Part shown: one piece after another, positions 18,344 to 26,599 of the stretch
How the letters are laid out: every line of letters begins with the position of its first letter
Numbering within the stretch: position 1 is the stretch's first letter
Assembly (NCBI GenBank): GCA_963677355.2
Contig: CAXXXQ010000002.1
Span: 744,001-808,000, forward strand
Origin: Thiomicrorhabdus sp963677355
GTDB taxonomy: Bacteria; Pseudomonadota; Gammaproteobacteria; Thiomicrospirales; Thiomicrospiraceae
Direction: 5' to 3'
DNA: 64,000 bases
Position numbers and translations under genes: made by a program
The notes under the pieces: generated by a model
What the model was told of the DNA's origin: nothing
What the model saw: the letters and a program-made list of their open reading frames with translations, nothing else
Database searches by the model: none

Positions 18344-20434
18344 CTATTCTTCAACCGCTTTCATAGAAAGCTTAACGCGCCCTTGCTTATCGATGTCCGT
18401 CAATTTAACGCGAATTTCCTGACCTTCTTTCAGATAGTCGTTGACATCTTCAACACGCTCTTCGGCAATCTGAGAAACGTGTACCAGACCTTCACGACCC
18501 GGCATATAGGCAACAAACGCACCGAAATCAACAATCTTTTTAACGACTGCATCATAAGTTTTGCCAATTTCAGGCTCTGCCGTAATTTCAGCGATACGCG
18601 CTTTTGCCGCATCAGCAGACTCTTCATCAACAGCGGCAATCTTCACATTACCGTCATCATCAATCTCAATAGTACATCCAGTTTCTTCAGTCAGGGCTCG
18701 AATGGTTGCACCACCTTTACCGATGATTTCACGTACTTTTTCCGGCTTAACCTTAACCGTAAAGAAGCGTGGAGCCGTTTCACCAACTGATTCGTTAGAA
18801 GATGAGATCGCTTTAGACATCTCTCCTAAAATATGCAAACGCCCTTCTTTAGCCTGTTCTAGAGCGATCTGCATGATTTCTTCAGTAATACCGTTGATTT
18901 TGATATCCATCTGTAGCGCCGTGATACCTTGATCCGTACCCGCTACTTTAAAGTCCATATCTCCTAGGTGGTCTTCATCGCCCAGAATATCTGAAAGTAC
19001 CGCAAAACCGCTTTCTTCTTTGATCAGCCCCATTGCAATACCGGCAATCGGCGTATCAATCGGCACACCGGCGTGCATCAGTGACATCGAAGTACCACAA
19101 ACGGAAGCCATTGAAGAAGAACCGTTAGATTCGGTGATTTCTGATACGACACGAATGGTGTATGGGAACTCATCTTCAGTTGGCAGAAGTGCCGCAACAC
19201 CGCGACGAGCCAACATACCGTGACCGATTTCACGACGCCCTGGGCTACCGGTACGACCACACTCACCGACCGAGAATGGAGGAAAGTTGTAATGCAACAT
19301 AAAACGATCGGAATAAGAACCGGTCAATTCATCAACCAGTTTGGCATCTTTTTCAGTACCCAGCGTAGTGACTACCAAAGCCTGAGTTTCACCGCGTGTA
19401 AATAAAGCGGAACCATGAACCTGTGGCAAGACACCGACTTTACAGTCGATCTGACGTACCGTTTTAGTATCACGACCGTCGATACGTGGTTCGCCGGCAA
19501 TGATGCGCCCGCGAACGATATCTTTTTGCAGCTTACCGAACATACCTTCGATATCGCCAGCTTCAAAACCTTCAACGTTTGCTTCGGAAATCATGAGTTC
19601 GGTCATGGCTTTCTGTTTAGCGGCATCCAAAGCGGCATAACGATCCATTTTATCGGCAATCGTGTAAGCCGCTTCAACGTCTGCACGAATCAGACCAAAC
19701 ACCGCATCTTTCAATTCGGTGTTTTCTACAGGCGGCTGCCAATCCCAAGTCGGCTTGCCAGCTTCTGCGGCAAACTCTTCGATAGCCTGGATAGCGACCT
19801 GCATCTGCTCGTGACCGAACATTACCGCGCCAAGCATGACATCTTCCGGTAGCTCTGCCGCTTCCGACTCAACCATCAATACCGCATCTTTAGTACCGGC
19901 CACACTCAATTCAAGTTCTGAGTTTTCTAGCGCTTCCGGACTTGGGTTCAATAGATATTGTTCGTTTTCATAACCGACAATCGCGGCACCGATAGGACCG
20001 TTAAAAGGAATCCCTGAAATCGCCAAAGCCGCTGAAGTTCCCAACATGGCCGGTACTTCAGTACCGACTTCAGGATCAAGCGCGATGACTGTAGCAATGA
20101 TTTGCACTTCGTTTAAGAAACCTTTCGGAAACAAAGGACGAATCGGACGGTCAATCAAACGTGAAGTCAAAGTCTCGTTCTCTGAAGGACGTCCTTCACG
20201 CTTTAAAAATCCTCCTGGGATACGCCCGGCAGCATACGCTTTTTCTTGATAATTTACTGTCAGAGGGAAGAAATCCTGTCCTTCTTTAGCGCTTTTTGCG
20301 GCGACTGCCGTTACCAATAGACGAGTATCGCCCATGCCGATAACGACCGCACCATCCGCTTGACGGGCGATTTCGCCGGTTTCAAGCGTTACTTCATGGT
20401 TACCGTACTGGAAGCTTTTAGTATGCTTAGCCAT
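18344..20434 (-). CDS. pnp: Polyribonucleotide nucleotidyltransferase (PNPase)
   Basis: 3'-5' phosphorolytic exoribonuclease and component of the RNA degradosome. The 696-residue protein has two RNase PH-like domains (about 1-200 and 310-530; GRIPGGFLKREGRPSENE in the first, RTGSPGRREIGHGMLARRG in the second). A KH domain follows (VREIIGKGGATIRALTEETG), then a C-terminal S1 domain (GREGLVHVSQIA). Full length. It follows rpsO in the conserved rpsO-pnp order. A strong leader hairpin upstream (20489-20567) fits RNase III-dependent autoregulation as known in E. coli. Confidence 0.98.
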   Translation of the reverse strand: MAKHTKSFQYGNHEVTLETGEIARQADGAVVIGMGDTRLLVTAVAAKSAKEGQDFFPLTVNYQEKAYAAGRIPGGFLKREGRPSENETLTSRLIDRPIRPLFPKGFLNEVQIIATVIALDPEVGTEVPAMLGTSAALAISGIPFNGPIGAAIVGYENEQYLLNPSPEALENSELELSVAGTKDAVLMVESEAAELPEDVMLGAVMFGHEQMQVAIQAIEEFAAEAGKPTWDWQPPVENTELKDAVFGLIRADVEAAYTIADKMDRYAALDAAKQKAMTELMISEANVEGFEAGDIEGMFGKLQKDIVRGRIIAGEPRIDGRDTKTVRQIDCKVGVLPQVHGSALFTRGETQALVVTTLGTEKDAKLVDELTGSYSDRFMLHYNFPPFSVGECGRTGSPGRREIGHGMLARRGVAALLPTEDEFPYTIRVVSEITESNGSSSMASVCGTSMSLMHAGVPIDTPIAGIAMGLIKEESGFAVLSDILGDEDHLGDMDFKVAGTDQGITALQMDIKINGITEEIMQIALEQAKEGRLHILGEMSKAISSSNESVGETAPRFFTVKVKPEKVREIIGKGGATIRALTEETGCTIEIDDDGNVKIAAVDEESADAAKARIAEITAEPEIGKTYDAVVKKIVDFGAFVAYMPGREGLVHVSQIAEERVEDVNDYLKEGQEIRVKLTDIDKQGRVKLSMKAVEE

Positions 20435-20488
20435 TGTGATTCCTTTGTTTATAAATCAGGTTGTCTCAGGTTGTTGCAAAACAATAGT

Positions 20489-20567
20489 CACTGAAACCTG
20501 AATCCCTAATAGAAGTGAAGTTTTCTTCCCATCTTCCATTAGGGATTCAGGCTTTCGGTTTACAGTG
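20489..20567 (-). promoter_or_regulatory. pnp leader stem-loop, candidate RNase III processing site
   Basis: A 14-bp perfect stem (CCTGAATCCCTAAT, 20497-20510, with its complement at 20538-20551) carries further outer pairing (CACTG/CAGTG) and inner GAAG/CTTC pairs. It lies 55 nt before the pnp start and has no T-run. E. coli pnp has a comparable RNase III-cleaved leader stem used for autocontrol; equivalence here is inference from position and shape. Confidence 0.7.
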
Positions 20568-20706
20568 GCTCAATTCATCGAATTGCCTTGCAAATTCTAG
20601 CCATTGTACTATTGATTCAGAAGCTTTTTAAAGCAAAGAGAGGATTTTTTAGACAACAAATGCAATCCACTCAATCGGGTCTGCAATGCGCTTTTATCTG
20701 AGGTAT

Positions 20707-20735
20707 AAAAAAACCCTGACAAGCAGGGTTTTTTT
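20707..20735 (-). terminator. Intrinsic terminator between rpsO and pnp
   Basis: AACCCTG and CAGGGTT arms with a short ACAAG-type loop, flanked by A- and T-runs, 29 bp after the rpsO stop codon. Probably partial, since pnp commonly receives read-through from rpsO; a separate pnp promoter in 20568-20706 is possible but not evident. Confidence 0.85.
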
Positions 20736-20763
20736 AAAGCTTTAAGGTAAGCAAGTAATCAAA

Positions 20764-21030
20764 TTACTTACGTAGACCTAGACGCTTGATAAGATCAAGA
20801 TAACGCTGACCGTCTTTTTTGTGCAAGTAGTCAAGCAACTTACGACGACGGCTTACTAGACGTAGTAGACCAGTACGAGAGTGGTTATCTTGTTTATGTG
20901 TTTTGAAGTGCTCAGTAAGGTGAGTGATGCGACCAGTTAGAAGTGCGATTTGAACTTCTGGTGAACCTGTATCACCTTCTTTAGTTGCATATTCTGCAAC
21001 GATTTTAGCTTTAGCTTCAGCGTCAAACAT
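20764..21030 (-). CDS. rpsO: 30S ribosomal protein S15
   Basis: Primary 16S rRNA-binding protein of the small subunit, also known for autoregulating its own translation. The 88-residue product has the conserved EGDTGSPEVQIALLTGRI, LTEHFKTHKQDNHSRTGLL and SRRRKLLDYL segments over its whole length. Start ATG follows CGGAGATATATT, a good Shine-Dalgarno. It is preceded by a leader hairpin and a plausible promoter and followed by a terminator and pnp. Confidence 0.98.
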   Translation of the reverse strand: MFDAEAKAKIVAEYATKEGDTGSPEVQIALLTGRITHLTEHFKTHKQDNHSRTGLLRLVSRRRKLLDYLHKKDGQRYLDLIKRLGLRK

Positions 21031-21046
21031 AATATATCTCCGTTAG

Positions 21047-21082
21047 ATCGGTCATCAAAAATATCCGTTACCCACGACCGAT
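21047..21082 (-). promoter_or_regulatory. rpsO leader hairpin, possible S15 autoregulatory element
   Basis: Minus-strand arms ATCGGTC and GACCGAT (7 bp) enclose 22 nt and end 17 nt before the rpsO start codon. S15 autocontrol by leader structures is known in several bacteria, with different folds; here only the hairpin is seen. Confidence 0.45.
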
Positions 21083-21101
21083 GATAGATAAGGATTCGCG
21101 T

Positions 21102-21129
21102 ATTCTACATTTTTTTACTGTAAATACAA
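21102..21129 (-). promoter_or_regulatory. rpsO: Probable rpsO promoter
   Basis: Minus-strand TTGTAT and TAGAAT hexamers with a 16-bp spacer, giving a start about 65 nt before rpsO. Confidence 0.5.
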
Positions 21130-21173
21130 TAATTTAATACACATTAGGCATTAAAAATAAGATCTATGAAATC

Positions 21174-21297
21174 AAGCTTCCTTTAGATTAGTGCCAAAGC
21201 TCGTCATTTCAAGGCGAAAAATGTGAGTTTACAATAGGTAAATGACCATTTTTCAACACAGAAATGGCGAGCTTTGGTGCTGAGATAAATGAAGCTC
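21174..21297. repeat. 124-bp imperfect palindrome (candidate dispersed repeat), copy 1
   Basis: Two arms of about 58 nt are roughly 70-80 percent complementary around an AATAG centre (for example CCAAAGCTCGTCATTTC against GAAATGGCGAGCTTTGG). An internal asymmetry, AAGGCG on one arm opposite CAACACAG on the other, is also found in the palindrome at 31464-31589. It abuts the stop codon of the cNMP-binding gene. No open frame. Confidence 0.7.
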
Positions 21298-21299
21298 AA

Positions 21300-21791
21300 T
21301 TAGTGCTTTCCGAACCCGTGCATATAATGTTCTAACGCACTAATATCATCACCCATATGGCGCACCAAGTTATCTAGACTGACAATTGCGTTCTCAAGAA
21401 TATTTACCGCAATATACGGTTCTTCTACTTTCAAGCGATCATACATCGGGCGAGTCAACTCAAGCATTTGAGCGCCTTTTCCAGATGCCGACATACGCAA
21501 ATTTCTCGGTTTACGGTCAAAGAAAGACATCTCGCCAATCAGAGCGCCTTCTCCCTGTTTGCCGACCGAAGTCATCTCTCTTTCTTCAGGATGAGAAAAC
21601 TGTACCTTACCTTTGATAATGAAAATCAGGGAATCCCCGATATCACCCACATCAAAAATGACTTCACCAGCTTTATAACTTCTGTCTTTCAAATAATTTG
21701 TTAGGCGACCTACCTCATCTTTATTTAACGATTCACAGATCAGGTGTTTTTGGAAAAAGTCATAGAGTTCTTTTTGAGTCATTGAGATCAT
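21300..21791 (-). CDS. Cyclic-nucleotide-binding (CRP-like sensory) domain protein
   Basis: A 163-residue single-domain protein with a cNMP-binding beta-roll: LKDRSYKAGEVIFDVGDIGDSLIFIIKGKV, then the phosphate-binding-cassette position GEGALIGEMSFFDRKPRNLRM. It has no helix-turn-helix, so it is a sensory or regulatory protein rather than a transcription factor. The cassette shows GEMSFFDRKPR, with the Arg that contacts cyclic-nucleotide phosphate replaced in context by K/R neighbours, so ligand binding is uncertain. GAGGA precedes the ATG at 21791 at good spacing. It ends the rimP-truB operon side of the cluster, 29 bp after the methyltransferase gene. Confidence 0.82.
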   Translation of the reverse strand: MISMTQKELYDFFQKHLICESLNKDEVGRLTNYLKDRSYKAGEVIFDVGDIGDSLIFIIKGKVQFSHPEEREMTSVGKQGEGALIGEMSFFDRKPRNLRMSASGKGAQMLELTRPMYDRLKVEEPYIAVNILENAIVSLDNLVRHMGDDISALEHYMHGFGKH

Positions 21792-21820
21792 AATTAATTC
21801 CTCGATTATTTATTATTATT

Positions 21821-22666
21821 TTATTTTCTGGCAATAAACGAATTTACCGGTCGCCCATCCGGAAGCTCGTCAATTCTATCAACAATTATCTCAAAACCAC
21901 TAAAAACTTCTGCCAATTCCCCTTTTTTCAAAATGAAATTAGGATTTTTAGGACTCTCGAATTTCTCGACACCTTCCACAAAGGTCTGGAAAAGCAGATA
22001 ACCGCCCGGTTTTAAGCTCTCGATCAAATACGGAAACGTCTCTCGGTTTAGATAACGAACCACGGTAATCAGGTCAAACGCCTTGTCAGGCAAACAGCCT
22101 TGTTTTTTGATATCGCAACACTTGAATTTGAGCATCGCTCCCGACAGCTCGGCAAGACTTTTTGCGCGCTTCAATACCTTGGCTTCATGATCAATAGCAA
22201 TGACATTCATGCGTTTTTTTGCCATAAAAATCGCATCGCGCCCACCACCACAGGCGATATCCAGAACATCCGGACGAGCGCCATCAGGACTAGGCAGCGA
22301 CAGTTGATGATTTTCAAGCAAATCAAAAAACTCGACTAATAACGAGCACGGTTTCCATAAGGTTTTCGATTGCTTGCCGGTTTCGATTTTTCCGGGAAGC
22401 TGTTCTTCCCACTTCTGCATCGCTTCATCCGAGTCCACAACCAAAGAACCGGTGACTACATAGCCTTTGCTATCCAGCAATAGACTGGCGGCTTCAATTT
22501 GATCTTTATCGCCAACCAGATAGAGATTGGCCGGCGCCGCCGGCAGAGCATTCAAGCTTTCCGGCAAGCGCTCCAGTTCCAACCAGGTAGAACCAAGCAA
22601 ATGACCGGCCTGATAAGCAGAACGCTCACGTAAATCGAGAATACCGTCGGCTTGTTCAAAAATCAT
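21821..22666 (-). CDS. Rhodanese-like/class I SAM methyltransferase fusion protein
   Basis: A 281-residue two-domain protein. Residues 1-105 resemble a degenerate rhodanese domain (ILDLRERSAYQAGHLLGST), without a recognisable active-site cysteine loop. Residues 110-281 are a Rossmann methyltransferase with motif I VLDIACGGGRDAIFMAKK, acidic motif VIAIDHEAKVL, and ESLKPGGYLLFQTFVEG as the post-motif region, similar to TehB/thiopurine-type enzymes. The substrate is unknown. It overlaps truB by 4 bp (ATGA), so it is translationally coupled to a tRNA-modification gene. Confidence 0.85.
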   Translation of the reverse strand: MIFEQADGILDLRERSAYQAGHLLGSTWLELERLPESLNALPAAPANLYLVGDKDQIEAASLLLDSKGYVVTGSLVVDSDEAMQKWEEQLPGKIETGKQSKTLWKPCSLLVEFFDLLENHQLSLPSPDGARPDVLDIACGGGRDAIFMAKKRMNVIAIDHEAKVLKRAKSLAELSGAMLKFKCCDIKKQGCLPDKAFDLITVVRYLNRETFPYLIESLKPGGYLLFQTFVEGVEKFESPKNPNFILKKGELAEVFSGFEIIVDRIDELPDGRPVNSFIARK

Positions 22667-23586
22667 GCTTGCTCACCGGGTTGTTGCAAATTAAAAACCC
22701 GTTTCGGTTTCAACAATTCTTTTTCGTACTGCCATTCACCCACGGCAATACATACATTTTGATGATATAAACGCACCAAATCAGTATCCGGTTTCGGGAT
22801 TCGCAGTTTGCCACCATGACGGATGAAATCTGCCTGGCCGTCATCCAAGTCAATTCTTTGCAAATGCAGCAAGGCAATATCCAATGGCTGCAAGCAGTCG
22901 TCAAGCTGCGTTTCAATCTGTTCCAGCGTCAACATATCATCACCTTTCAAACTCCCGGTTTGAGTGCGATGTAACGCGATCAAGTGTCCGACCGTACCTA
23001 ATTCCTTAGCGATATCTTCCCCCAAGGTTCTGACGTAAGTCCCTTTGGAACAGTGGACGTCAAATACAATTTGGTTATCGGTATAAGAGATCAGATTCAA
23101 ATCGAGAATCTTGATTGGCCTGGCCGGGCGTTCAATTTCTATGCCTTGACGTGCGTAGTAATAAAGCGGTTTACCCTGATGTTTCAGTGCAGAATACATC
23201 GGTGGTACCTGCTCGATATCACCTTTGAACCTTTCCAGAACCGCATTGATTGAGGCTTCGCTGAGTTCAGGAACGGGCAAAGTCTTAATGATTTCGCCTT
23301 CGGTATCGCCGGTATCGGATTGCTCGCCCAGTTGCAAGGTTGCGGTATAGCGCTTATCCGAATCCAGCAGTAAACCAGACACCTTGGTCGCCTCTCCCAA
23401 ACAGATCGGCAACAATCCGGTCGCAAAGGGATCCAAAGCTCCGGTATGTCCACCTTTCTTGGCATTAAAGGCGCGAATGACTTTCTGTAGAATACCGTTA
23501 GATGATACCCCCGCCGGTTTATTCAGCAGTACAATACCGTTAACCAGACGTTTTGGTGGTCGTTTATTCTGTTGTTGCCGAGCCAT
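22663..23586 (-). CDS. truB: tRNA pseudouridine(55) synthase
   Basis: Makes pseudouridine 55 in the T-loop of tRNAs. The catalytic Asp is in GGHTGALDPFATGLLPIC, and RYTATLQLGEQSDTGDTEGE and SKGTYVRTLGEDIAKELG are conserved. It has 307 residues, the usual length, with a C-terminal PUA-like extension. It lies 2 bp after rbfA, a conserved neighbour, and overlaps the methyltransferase gene by 4 bp. Confidence 0.97.
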   Translation of the reverse strand: MARQQQNKRPPKRLVNGIVLLNKPAGVSSNGILQKVIRAFNAKKGGHTGALDPFATGLLPICLGEATKVSGLLLDSDKRYTATLQLGEQSDTGDTEGEIIKTLPVPELSEASINAVLERFKGDIEQVPPMYSALKHQGKPLYYYARQGIEIERPARPIKILDLNLISYTDNQIVFDVHCSKGTYVRTLGEDIAKELGTVGHLIALHRTQTGSLKGDDMLTLEQIETQLDDCLQPLDIALLHLQRIDLDDGQADFIRHGGKLRIPKPDTDLVRLYHQNVCIAVGEWQYEKELLKPKRVFNLQQPGEQA

Positions 23587-23588
23587 AT

Positions 23589-23951
23589 TTACGAGTTAAG
23601 CGCTTTATTAATCAACTCTTCGATATGTTGAGCGTGCTCAGGTACATTGTCGTAGTGAAAACGAATTTGTGGAACAATACGCAACTTTAAACGCTTACCG
23701 ATTTCGGTACGGAAAAAGCCTTGCGCTTTTTTCAGTGCCGCCAAAGTCTCTTCCACTTCCGGATCCCCCTCATTGTGTCCCATCAATGCAAATTTAAGAT
23801 TGGCGATACTCAAATCCTTACTGATTTTGCAGTCGGTGATACTGATCTTTTCAAAGCGAGGATCTTTGACCTCTTGCACCAACAATTGCGCAATCGTTTT
23901 TCTAATTTCTTGAGCGACACGCGTCGGTCTGCTCACTGGAGAATTATTCAT
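23589..23951 (-). CDS. rbfA: 30S ribosome-binding factor A
   Basis: Late 30S assembly factor. The 120-residue KH-type protein shows RPTRVAQEIRKTIAQLLVQEVKDPR at the N-terminus, then SIANLKFALMG and EIGKRLKLRIVPQIRFHYD, all family-typical. It sits between infB and truB in the conserved order, with a hairpin terminator in the preceding gap. Confidence 0.96.
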   Translation of the reverse strand: MNNSPVSRPTRVAQEIRKTIAQLLVQEVKDPRFEKISITDCKISKDLSIANLKFALMGHNEGDPEVEETLAALKKAQGFFRTEIGKRLKLRIVPQIRFHYDNVPEHAQHIEELINKALNS

Positions 23952-24016
23952 ATATCTATTTACAGCTCTTTGTAATAATTTGATTTGTTTAGTTTTTTCT
24001 ATTTTATCTCAAAAAC

Positions 24017-24054
24017 AGAAAACCCCAAAAATGCTCTATGGCACGTTTGGGGTT
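24017..24054 (-). terminator. Intrinsic terminator between infB and rbfA
   Basis: Minus-strand AACCCCAAA and TTTGGGGTT arms around about 16 nt, followed by TTCTGTTTTTG. It lies 42 bp after infB and inside an otherwise conserved operon, so it may attenuate rbfA-truB expression. Confidence 0.7.
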
Positions 24055-24095
24055 ATTGAGCGTTAGGAAAGTTTTCCTAATGACGGATTGCGGAA

Positions 24096-26579
24096 TTAAT
24101 CAAGTGTACGCTTAACCTCAACACGCTCGTAACACTCGATCTGATCGCCGACTTTAACATCGTTATAGTCTTTGACCCCGATACCACACTCAACGCCTTT
24201 CTGTACTTCCATGACATCATCTTTGAAACGACGTAATGATTCCAGAACACCTTCATAAATAACCACGTTTTCACGTAATACACGAATCGGGTTGTTACGC
24301 TTGACCACACCTTCAGTGATCATACAACCGGCGATCAAGCCGATCTTCGGTGCTTTAAAGACATCACGTACATCAGCAACACCGACAATCTCTTCTTTGA
24401 AGTCTGGTGCCATCTTACCTTCCATCGCACGCTTAACTTCATCAACGATTTCATAGATAACGCTGTAGTACTTCAGTCCAATACCTTCACTATCGATAAT
24501 ACGTTTAGCCGAAGCGTCAGCACGCACGTTGAAACCGAAAATCAATGCATCCGAAGCCAAAGCCAAGTTCGCATCGGTTTCAGAGATACCACCTACACCG
24601 CTTGAAACCACGTTAACTTTGATTTCATCCGTCGATAGTTTAACCAAGGCATCAGTAATCGCTTCAATCGAACCTTGCACGTCAGCCTTAAGAATGATGT
24701 TAACGTTTTGCACATCACCTTCAGCCATCTTATTGAACATATTGTCCAACTTCGCTTTCTGCTGGCGAGCAATCTTAAGTTCTTTGTATTTACCTTGACG
24801 GAAAGTAGCCGCTTCACGTGCTTTACGCTCGTTATCAACGGTAATCATCTCGTCACCGGCAACCGGCACGGCAGATAAACCTAAAATTTCAACCGGAATA
24901 GAAGGCCCTGCGGACTCAACCGTTTCACCAGAATCACTGATCAAAGCACGCACACGGCCATATTCCATACCACAAAGGGCAATATCACCTTTCTTAAGCG
25001 TACCGGATTGAACCAATACTGTCGCAACCGGACCACGCCCTTTATCGAGACGAGATTCGATGACCACACCTTTAGCATGCCCTTCGGTCGGCGCTTCAAG
25101 CTCAAGAATTTCCGCTTGTAACGAAATCGCATCTAGCAGTTCATCAATCCCCATTCCGGTTTTCGCTGAAACAGGAATGAACTGAACATCACCACCCCAC
25201 GCTTCCGGAACCACTTCTTCTGCAACCATTTCCTGCATAACACGATCAGGGTTGGCAGTTTCCTTATCCATCTTGTTAACCGCAACCACAATACCGACAC
25301 CAGAAGCTTTCGCATGCTGGATCGCTTCTTTGGTTTGCGGCATTACACCGTCATCAGCAGCAACCACGATAACAACCACATCGGTTACTTCCGCACCACG
25401 AGCACGCATCGCGGTAAAGGCCGCGTGTCCTGGAGTATCGATAAACGTGACCCCTCCCATTTCGGTATCAACGTGATAGGCACCGATATGCTGAGTGATT
25501 CCACCCGCTTCACCAGAAGCGACTTTCGCTTTACGAATGTAATCAAGTAAAGAAGTCTTACCGTGGTCAACGTGACCCATGATAGTAACAACCGGAGAAC
25601 GATGTACCGTTTCACCCGTATATTCCTGATTAACGACTTCATCTTCGATAGTGACTTCGTTGAAAGCAACCGCCTTATGGCCCATCTCTTCAACAATCAA
25701 CATTGCTGTTTCCTGATCAAGAATCTGGTTAATCGTCGCCATCGTACCCAGTTCCATCATCATAAACTTGATGACTTCACCTGCTTTAACCGCCATCTGC
25801 TCAGCCAAATCAGAAAGTGTGATGCTTTCAGGAATTTTTACTTCCTTAATCACTGGAGCAGTTGGCTTCTGGAATGCATGTTCATTTTCAACAGGCTTAC
25901 CAGCACCGCGTTTACCAGGCTTACGCATTTTGCCGCCACGTCGGTCATCCGGTGTAGGAGCCGCTTGTTTGACTTTTTTAGCCTTAGCGCCTTTCTTACC
26001 TTTAGGACCGTCTTCAAACTTACTGTCTTCATCCACCTTGTGATGCTTTTTATCCTGTGCTTTCTTAGCCGCTTTAGAGTGATCTTCTTTAGGTGGAACT
26101 GGTGCAACGGCAACCGGGTCAAGCTTTTCTTCTGCACTTTCTTTTGCAGGCTTTTTAGCTTCTACAGTCTCTTTAGGAGCCTCGTTCGTTTCGACTTTTG
26201 TCTCTTGAACGACTTCTTGTGCAGCCTCTTCCGCTACCGGAACTTCTTCAACTACCTCTTCAGGTTCTTCAGTCACTTCCGGCTTTTTAACGTAAGTACG
26301 TTTTTTACGAACTTCAACGTTTACCGTACGTTTTCCTGAACCGCTACCGGCAGACAGATTTAACGTCTGCTTACGACGTAGCGTCACCTTTTTAGGCGCT
26401 TCTTCAGATGCATCGCCGTGCAAACTCTTCAGATACGCCAACAACGTACGCTTTTCTTCTTCAGTAATACTGTCAGAACCCGATTTACCTTTAACACCGG
26501 ATTCTTCTAGCTGTGAAAGTAACTTATCTACCGAAAGATTGAGATTCTCTGCAAATTGTTTTATTGATACTTCAGCCAT
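24096..26579 (-). CDS. infB: Translation initiation factor IF-2
   Basis: GTPase that places initiator tRNA on the ribosome. The 827-residue protein has two N-terminal IF2-N-like modules separated by a long charged Lys/Glu/Ala-rich region (about 90-225). The G domain begins near residue 325: G1 GHVDHGKTS, G3 DTPGHAAF, G4 NKMDK. The C-terminal IF2 domains II-IV follow. Full length. Strong Shine-Dalgarno AAAGGAG at the start. It follows nusA by 20 bp. Confidence 0.98.
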   Translation of the reverse strand: MAEVSIKQFAENLNLSVDKLLSQLEESGVKGKSGSDSITEEEKRTLLAYLKSLHGDASEEAPKKVTLRRKQTLNLSAGSGSGKRTVNVEVRKKRTYVKKPEVTEEPEEVVEEVPVAEEAAQEVVQETKVETNEAPKETVEAKKPAKESAEEKLDPVAVAPVPPKEDHSKAAKKAQDKKHHKVDEDSKFEDGPKGKKGAKAKKVKQAAPTPDDRRGGKMRKPGKRGAGKPVENEHAFQKPTAPVIKEVKIPESITLSDLAEQMAVKAGEVIKFMMMELGTMATINQILDQETAMLIVEEMGHKAVAFNEVTIEDEVVNQEYTGETVHRSPVVTIMGHVDHGKTSLLDYIRKAKVASGEAGGITQHIGAYHVDTEMGGVTFIDTPGHAAFTAMRARGAEVTDVVVIVVAADDGVMPQTKEAIQHAKASGVGIVVAVNKMDKETANPDRVMQEMVAEEVVPEAWGGDVQFIPVSAKTGMGIDELLDAISLQAEILELEAPTEGHAKGVVIESRLDKGRGPVATVLVQSGTLKKGDIALCGMEYGRVRALISDSGETVESAGPSIPVEILGLSAVPVAGDEMITVDNERKAREAATFRQGKYKELKIARQQKAKLDNMFNKMAEGDVQNVNIILKADVQGSIEAITDALVKLSTDEIKVNVVSSGVGGISETDANLALASDALIFGFNVRADASAKRIIDSEGIGLKYYSVIYEIVDEVKRAMEGKMAPDFKEEIVGVADVRDVFKAPKIGLIAGCMITEGVVKRNNPIRVLRENVVIYEGVLESLRRFKDDVMEVQKGVECGIGVKDYNDVKVGDQIECYERVEVKRTLD

Positions 26580-26599
26580 TGAAACTCTCCTTTCTATTA

